Of a DNA stretch of 7,942 nucleotides, positions 5,628 to 7,942 are shown one piece after another. Every line of letters starts with the position of its first letter. Within the stretch, counting starts at the first letter, position 1. The notes below the pieces were generated by a model that worked only from the letters and a program-made list of their open reading frames with translations, did not search any database and was not told where the DNA came from. A program made the position numbers and the translations under genes. The stretch is from DASWYB01 sp036405195 (GTDB taxonomy: Bacteria > Patescibacteriota > UBA1384 > 2-12-FULL-50-11 > DASWYB01): positions 1 through 7,942 of the forward strand of contig DASWYB010000077.1 in the NCBI GenBank assembly GCA_036405195.1, written 5' to 3'.

Positions 5628-6455
5628 TTACCAGTGGAATCCCACCTGGCCGATGAGCCTACTGGTGTTGGCTCCTGTCTGGTAGCCTACCTTAATGGTG
5701 GCATTTTTTGTGATGTCCCAGCGTGGGGCGACGGTCCATCTGTCCCCAGCTTCCAGCCACTCATGCTGAAGGCTGAGGTAGGTGTGTTTCGTGACCCTAT
5801 ACTCGCCTAAGGCAAGATACTGAGTCACTCCGTCCGAGCTAACGAGTTCTCCGATGGCCGTCATTCTTCCTGATTTATAGAGCAGGTCGGCCCCGTGGGC
5901 GGGAGTCTGGCTAATTCTCTGGCTGGTGGCCAGGGTGAGGGCCGAAGTGACTCGATATTCAGCCCGGATGACGCTCGAAGCGCCCAGCTCGTTTCCGAAC
6001 TCCGGGTCTCCCACATACGTGCCGGCATACCACTTGGTTCGTCCCGTGCTTCCGGTAACCGTTACTCCGGTGTCTGTTGCCGCGAGCGGCACGTAGATAT
6101 CAGAGTAGTAAATGACCGGCACTTGGTCGACTCGATAGTCGTACCAGATTCGGCCAAACGGTGGGAAGCTCCTGCCAACGGCGATCTGGTCGATGCCCTT
6201 AATTGGTTTCTTCCACTGCAGTTCTCCGTACGAGAATGTCCGTAGAGGGCCGCGCGGCGTCACGGACACCGTGGCGGTCAGATCTTTGTTTAGGTCTGCG
6301 CTCACAATCCAGCGCGTGTGGTCACTGAGCTTGTTGGAACTCGAGTCGGCCGTTAGCATCCAAAAGCCATGAAACGTAACCGGTTCTTCTGCTTTGGCTG
6401 GGGCTGTCCAACACGAGAGCAGAGCAATAACGGCAATCCAGAGCACGCGACTCAT
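5628..6455 (-). CDS. exported beta-barrel (porin-like) outer membrane protein
   Basis: A 275-residue protein. Residues 1-22 form a signal peptide (MSRVLWIAVIALLSCWTAPAKA, cleavage AKA|EE). The rest is a chain of short alternating polar/hydrophobic strands joined by tight turns, from about 45 to the end, for example TRWIVSADLNKDLTATVSV and YLALGEYRVTKHTYLSLQHEWLE. The protein ends IGQVGFHW with a terminal aromatic residue, the C-terminal signature of outer-membrane barrels recognised by BamA. The segment GRSFPPFGRIWYDYRVDQVP (95-114) may be a plug or pore-lining loop, as in phosphate-selective porin-like proteins. The mature chain has no cysteine. The ATG at 6455 is preferred because AAAGGA (complement at 6464-6469) lies eight bases upstream; the ATG at 6464 would leave no spacing. 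The gene follows the methyltransferase gene across a hairpin-rich spacer and ends at a strong terminator. Function beyond a pore is unknown. Confidence 0.75.
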   Translation of the reverse strand: MSRVLWIAVIALLSCWTAPAKAEEPVTFHGFWMLTADSSSNKLSDHTRWIVSADLNKDLTATVSVTPRGPLRTFSYGELQWKKPIKGIDQIAVGRSFPPFGRIWYDYRVDQVPVIYYSDIYVPLAATDTGVTVTGSTGRTKWYAGTYVGDPEFGNELGASSVIRAEYRVTSALTLATSQRISQTPAHGADLLYKSGRMTAIGELVSSDGVTQYLALGEYRVTKHTYLSLQHEWLEAGDRWTVAPRWDITKNATIKVGYQTGANTSRLIGQVGFHW

Positions 6456-6463
6456 CTTACTCA

Positions 6464-6469
6464 TCCTTT
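6464..6469 (-). promoter_or_regulatory. ribosome binding site that decides the barrel gene start
   Basis: TCCTTT on the + strand reads AAAGGA on the minus strand. It is eight bases from the ATG at 6455 but overlaps the upstream ATG at 6464, so the downstream start is favoured. Confidence 0.6.
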
Positions 6470-6480
6470 ATCCGGAAAAT

Positions 6481-6571
6481 AGGCGTTATGCCTGAGAACG
6501 ACCATTCTCACTGCTTAACGAGTAAGCAGCAAGAAGGTAGCGCTCTGGACCGGCGAATGTCAGCCCAGAGC
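6481..6571 (-). other. array of four hairpins in the methyltransferase-barrel spacer
   Basis: Four inverted repeats follow one another. AGGC/GCCT is at 6481-6484 and 6490-6493. TGAGAA/TTCTCA is at 6493-6498 and 6505-6510. CTGCTTA/TAAGCAG is at 6511-6517 and 6523-6529 with a five-base loop. GCTCTGG/CCAGAGC is at 6542-6548 and 6565-6571. No clear promoter and no clean T-run were seen here. On the minus-strand transcript the array lies between the methyltransferase stop and the barrel ribosome site. It may act as a processing or stability element, an attenuator, or a structured leader. Confidence 0.45.
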
Positions 6572-6578
6572 AGAGCAG

Positions 6579-7472
6579 TTACTTCCATGCGTGTGCCGCA
6601 ATCTCGCGGTGGAGCACGATCCGGTCCTTCCACGATCGCCCTTTCAGGTCGACCTGGTGACTAGCTTCTTTAATCTCTCCTTTGTCGTCGTTCGTGATGA
6701 TGCCAACGGTATAGTACAGCCAGGGATGCAGTTGGGTTGACTCCTCTATATACCTTCGATACGTAGGCTCGGTTCGGCCAGCGTAGACGCCTTCCAGGAA
6801 CTCTCGAGTACTGATACGGGGAAATACGTTGCACCACGTAAAGGAGGCGGTAGGGAAGATTCGAGGGATGTACCTCAGAAAATCGGGCCCTTCGTCGTCT
6901 CCCCAGCACATCTGGTTAAAGAACAGTATCCCCTCCTTGGACAGGTGGAGAGAGGCGTAGTGGAGTTGGCTGATAAACTCTCTCTGGCCATCGCTCCCTC
7001 CCCGGGCGTGCTGTGGGATTTTGAGAGCGATATCCTCGTCATTCGGGTAGAGATGATAGGGTGGGTAGATGCCGATTGCTCGACATGAACCTGGTCGGGC
7101 AGTCTGATAGCCGTAGGTTTCCTTCCTGAATCCTATGGCGACATCATTGGCTAGCGCGTTGGACTTCGCAAAGGCGATGGCTCGGTCGCTCTTGTCTATT
7201 GCGAGAACAGGAACGTTGCCATAATTCTTTTTCACCAGGATTGCGAATACACCACTTCCTGTCCCAACGTCGAGGAACCCTATATCTCCTCTAGATCGCT
7301 TCAGCGCATCTTCCAAACTGGGGTGGATCACCTCCCAGGTGAGGGGTTGTTCTTCGTGGAACATTGCCATCACATTGTCTGCTGTGTCGGTACGATCTCT
7401 GTTGATCGGGTCAACGTGCAGGGTGATTCCTGCAAAGGCTACATTTGTGTCGAACATCGTGGGACTGTCCAT
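6579..7472 (-). CDS. class I SAM-dependent methyltransferase (HemK/PrmA/TrmN6-like) with a YPPY motif
   Basis: A 297-residue protein. The SAM-binding motif I is FLDVGTGSGVFA (66-77, D68, G70, G72, G74), and the ribose-binding acidic residue is D93 in AIDKSDRAIAFAKSNA. The expected motif IV of N-methyltransferases, [ND]PPY, appears as YPPY (136-139, in IGIYPPYHLYP). It is followed by GGSDGQ (158-163), the GGxDG block typical of HemK/PrmC-type enzymes. The overall layout therefore points to methylation of a planar amide or amine in protein or RNA, but the first catalytic position is Tyr instead of Asn or Asp, so the target may differ or activity may be changed. The N-terminal 60 residues, with a substrate-binding look (EEQPLTWEVIHPSL), and the C-terminal region 200-297 are not recognised. 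GAGGAG about eight bases upstream supports the ATG at 7472. The gene is divergent from the TrmB-like regulator and upstream of the barrel gene. Confidence 0.82.
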   Translation of the reverse strand: MDSPTMFDTNVAFAGITLHVDPINRDRTDTADNVMAMFHEEQPLTWEVIHPSLEDALKRSRGDIGFLDVGTGSGVFAILVKKNYGNVPVLAIDKSDRAIAFAKSNALANDVAIGFRKETYGYQTARPGSCRAIGIYPPYHLYPNDEDIALKIPQHARGGSDGQREFISQLHYASLHLSKEGILFFNQMCWGDDEGPDFLRYIPRIFPTASFTWCNVFPRISTREFLEGVYAGRTEPTYRRYIEESTQLHPWLYYTVGIITNDDKGEIKEASHQVDLKGRSWKDRIVLHREIAAHAWK

Positions 7473-7480
7473 CTCGCGTT

Positions 7481-7488
7481 TCTCCTCT
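7481..7488 (-). promoter_or_regulatory. ribosome binding site of the methyltransferase gene
   Basis: TCTCCTCT on the + strand reads AGAGGAGA on the minus strand, eight bases before the ATG at 7472. It supports that start. Confidence 0.65.
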
Positions 7489-7497
7489 TAGGCCAGG

Positions 7498-7526
7498 TTG
7501 ACATTTGAGAATATATACGAGATATT
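7498..7526 (+). promoter_or_regulatory. candidate promoter of the TrmB-like gene
   Basis: A perfect TTGACA (7498-7503) is followed after 17 bases by GATATT (7521-7526). The start of transcription would be near 7533, leaving a leader of about 47 bases with the ribosome site AGGAG (7571-7575). The -35 is strong and the -10 is imperfect. Confidence 0.5.
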
Positions 7527-7537
7527 ACGAGTGGCAA
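7510..7537 (-). promoter_or_regulatory. candidate promoter of the methyltransferase-barrel operon
   Basis: On the minus strand TTGCCA (complement at 7532-7537) and TATATT (complement at 7510-7515) are 16 bases apart. Transcription would start near 7503, about 30 bases before the ATG at 7472. It overlaps the opposed TrmB-gene promoter almost completely, so the two should interfere. Confidence 0.45.
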
Positions 7538-7550
7538 ATGCTACCTAAGA

Positions 7551-7564
7551 GTGATAACTATCAC
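7551..7564. promoter_or_regulatory. palindrome GTGATAACTATCAC, candidate operator
   Basis: Six-base arms GTGATA and TATCAC flank a two-base centre. It lies between the opposed promoters and the TrmB-like start codon, downstream of the rightward start of transcription and upstream of the leftward -35 box. A dimeric winged-helix regulator encoded next to it could use this site to control itself and the divergent genes. Confidence 0.4.
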
Positions 7565-7570
7565 CACAAA

Positions 7571-7575
7571 AGGAG
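7571..7575 (+). promoter_or_regulatory. ribosome binding site of the TrmB-like gene
   Basis: AGGAG lies four bases before the ATG at 7580. Spacing is short but the match is clear, and no competing start is near. Confidence 0.6.
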
Positions 7576-7579
7576 CTCT

Positions 7580-7942
7580 ATGTATACAGATACCCTTATT
7601 CAACTTGGGCTAGCCCAAAACGAAGCTCGCATTTATGAGACGCTGCTTCGAGAAGGCGAGTCATCCGTGGGTGATATAGCCACCAAATCTGGTGTCCATC
7701 GCCGTAATGTGTATGACTCACTCAATCGCCTCCTCGAGAAAGGTCTGGTGTTTGAAATACTCGAGCGTCGGGAGAACCGATATCAAGCAGTTGATCCTGG
7801 CAAACTTTCCGAAATGCTCCAAGAAAAGCAGCGGGCGCTTGCAGGTATTATGCCGAGTTTGGAATCACTCTATTCTGGTACCCCCCATCGTAATGACGTG
7901 TTTATCTACAAAGGGGTGGAGTGCTGGAAAAACTACATTCGA
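7580..7942 (+). CDS. TrmB-family transcriptional regulator (partial, cut by right edge)
   Basis: The frame runs from the ATG at 7580 to the last base without a stop, giving 121 visible residues. Residues 1-70 form a winged helix-turn-helix: LIQLGLAQNEARIYETLLREG, then VGDIATKSGVHRRNVYDSLNRLLEKGLV as the recognition and wing region, which is the TrmB/MarR-like signature. A charged helix follows (about 75-97, DPGKLSEMLQEKQRALAGI), the usual dimerisation coiled coil. The visible end VFIYKGVECWKNYIR begins the C-terminal effector domain and resembles the iykGkegik block of TrmB proteins common in archaea and Patescibacteria. In characterised archaeal members the effector domain binds sugars; the ligand here is unknown because the domain is truncated. 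It is divergent from the methyltransferase/barrel pair and probably regulates it and itself. Confidence 0.88.
   Translation, partial: MYTDTLIQLGLAQNEARIYETLLREGESSVGDIATKSGVHRRNVYDSLNRLLEKGLVFEILERRENRYQAVDPGKLSEMLQEKQRALAGIMPSLESLYSGTPHRNDVFIYKGVECWKNYIR

Noticed and set aside
5895..6245. Open frame of 116 codons antisense to the barrel gene
   Set aside because: The minus-strand frame has a signal peptide, a beta pattern and an aromatic C-terminus; the antisense product is low-complexity and unrecognisable.
6410..6425. Lipobox-like LLSC in the barrel signal peptide, suggesting a lipoprotein
   Set aside because: The Leu before Ser fits a lipobox poorly, the Cys lies within the hydrophobic core, and a standard AKA cleavage site follows. 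The barrel ending also argues against it.
5584..6559. Shared word GGCGAATG in two hairpins (5584-5591 and 6552-6559), with GCGAATG also at 373-379
   Set aside because: Eight bases or fewer, in different stem/loop positions each time; likely chance.
1..7942. CRISPR array, tRNA, rRNA, insertion sequence or attachment site
   Set aside because: No regularly spaced repeats, no cloverleaf, no transposase and no matching terminal repeats were seen by eye.

Overview
The window carries ten protein-coding genes, two of them cut by the window edges, and the DNA is almost fully coding. No rRNA, tRNA, CRISPR array or insertion sequence was seen. The gene set points to a bacterium. The TrmB-type regulator, the BdbC/DsbA-type disulfide pair and a membrane-anchored double glycosidase together resemble Patescibacteria (Candidate Phyla Radiation). 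This assignment is an inference from remembered family styles. The signal-peptide beta-barrel protein near the right end argues for an outer membrane, which that group is thought to lack, so the lineage stays open.

Layout, left to right. (a) 1-446: the 3' end of an unrecognised gene on the + strand, closed by two hairpins, the second a strong intrinsic terminator. (b) 445-1967, minus strand: a nucleotidyltransferase-fold protein followed 29 bases later by a type IB DNA topoisomerase, probably one transcript. (c) 1968-2020: a 53-base divergent promoter region. (d) 2021-5567, + strand: a 747-residue membrane-anchored protein with two complete clan GH-A glycosidase modules, then a compact DsbB/BdbC, DsbA/BdbD and 66-residue membrane protein cassette whose last three genes overlap. 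(e) 5566-5600: a hairpin plus T-tract that terminates the minus-strand genes arriving from the right. (f) 5628-7472, minus strand: an exported beta-barrel protein and, upstream of it, a class I methyltransferase with HemK-like features, separated by a spacer with four consecutive hairpins. (g) 7473-7579: a divergent control region with opposed promoters and a small palindrome. (h) 7580-7942: the 5' part of a TrmB-like winged-helix regulator, cut by the right edge.

How the genes may work together. The glycosidase is predicted to sit outside the cytoplasm and has exactly two cysteines, both in its first module. The adjacent disulfide-forming pair could oxidise them. The TrmB-like protein is divergent from the methyltransferase/barrel pair and is the obvious candidate to control it. 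The glycosidase and bdbC each have a promoter whose -10 box lies only 7-9 bases from the ATG, with the same ACAAAC just after the -10, which suggests leaderless mRNAs. Two 60-base samples inside block (f) (6001-6060 and 6601-6660) are each 37/60 G+C, against 24/60 and 27/60 in samples at 4501-4560 and 481-540, so block (f) may have a different history.
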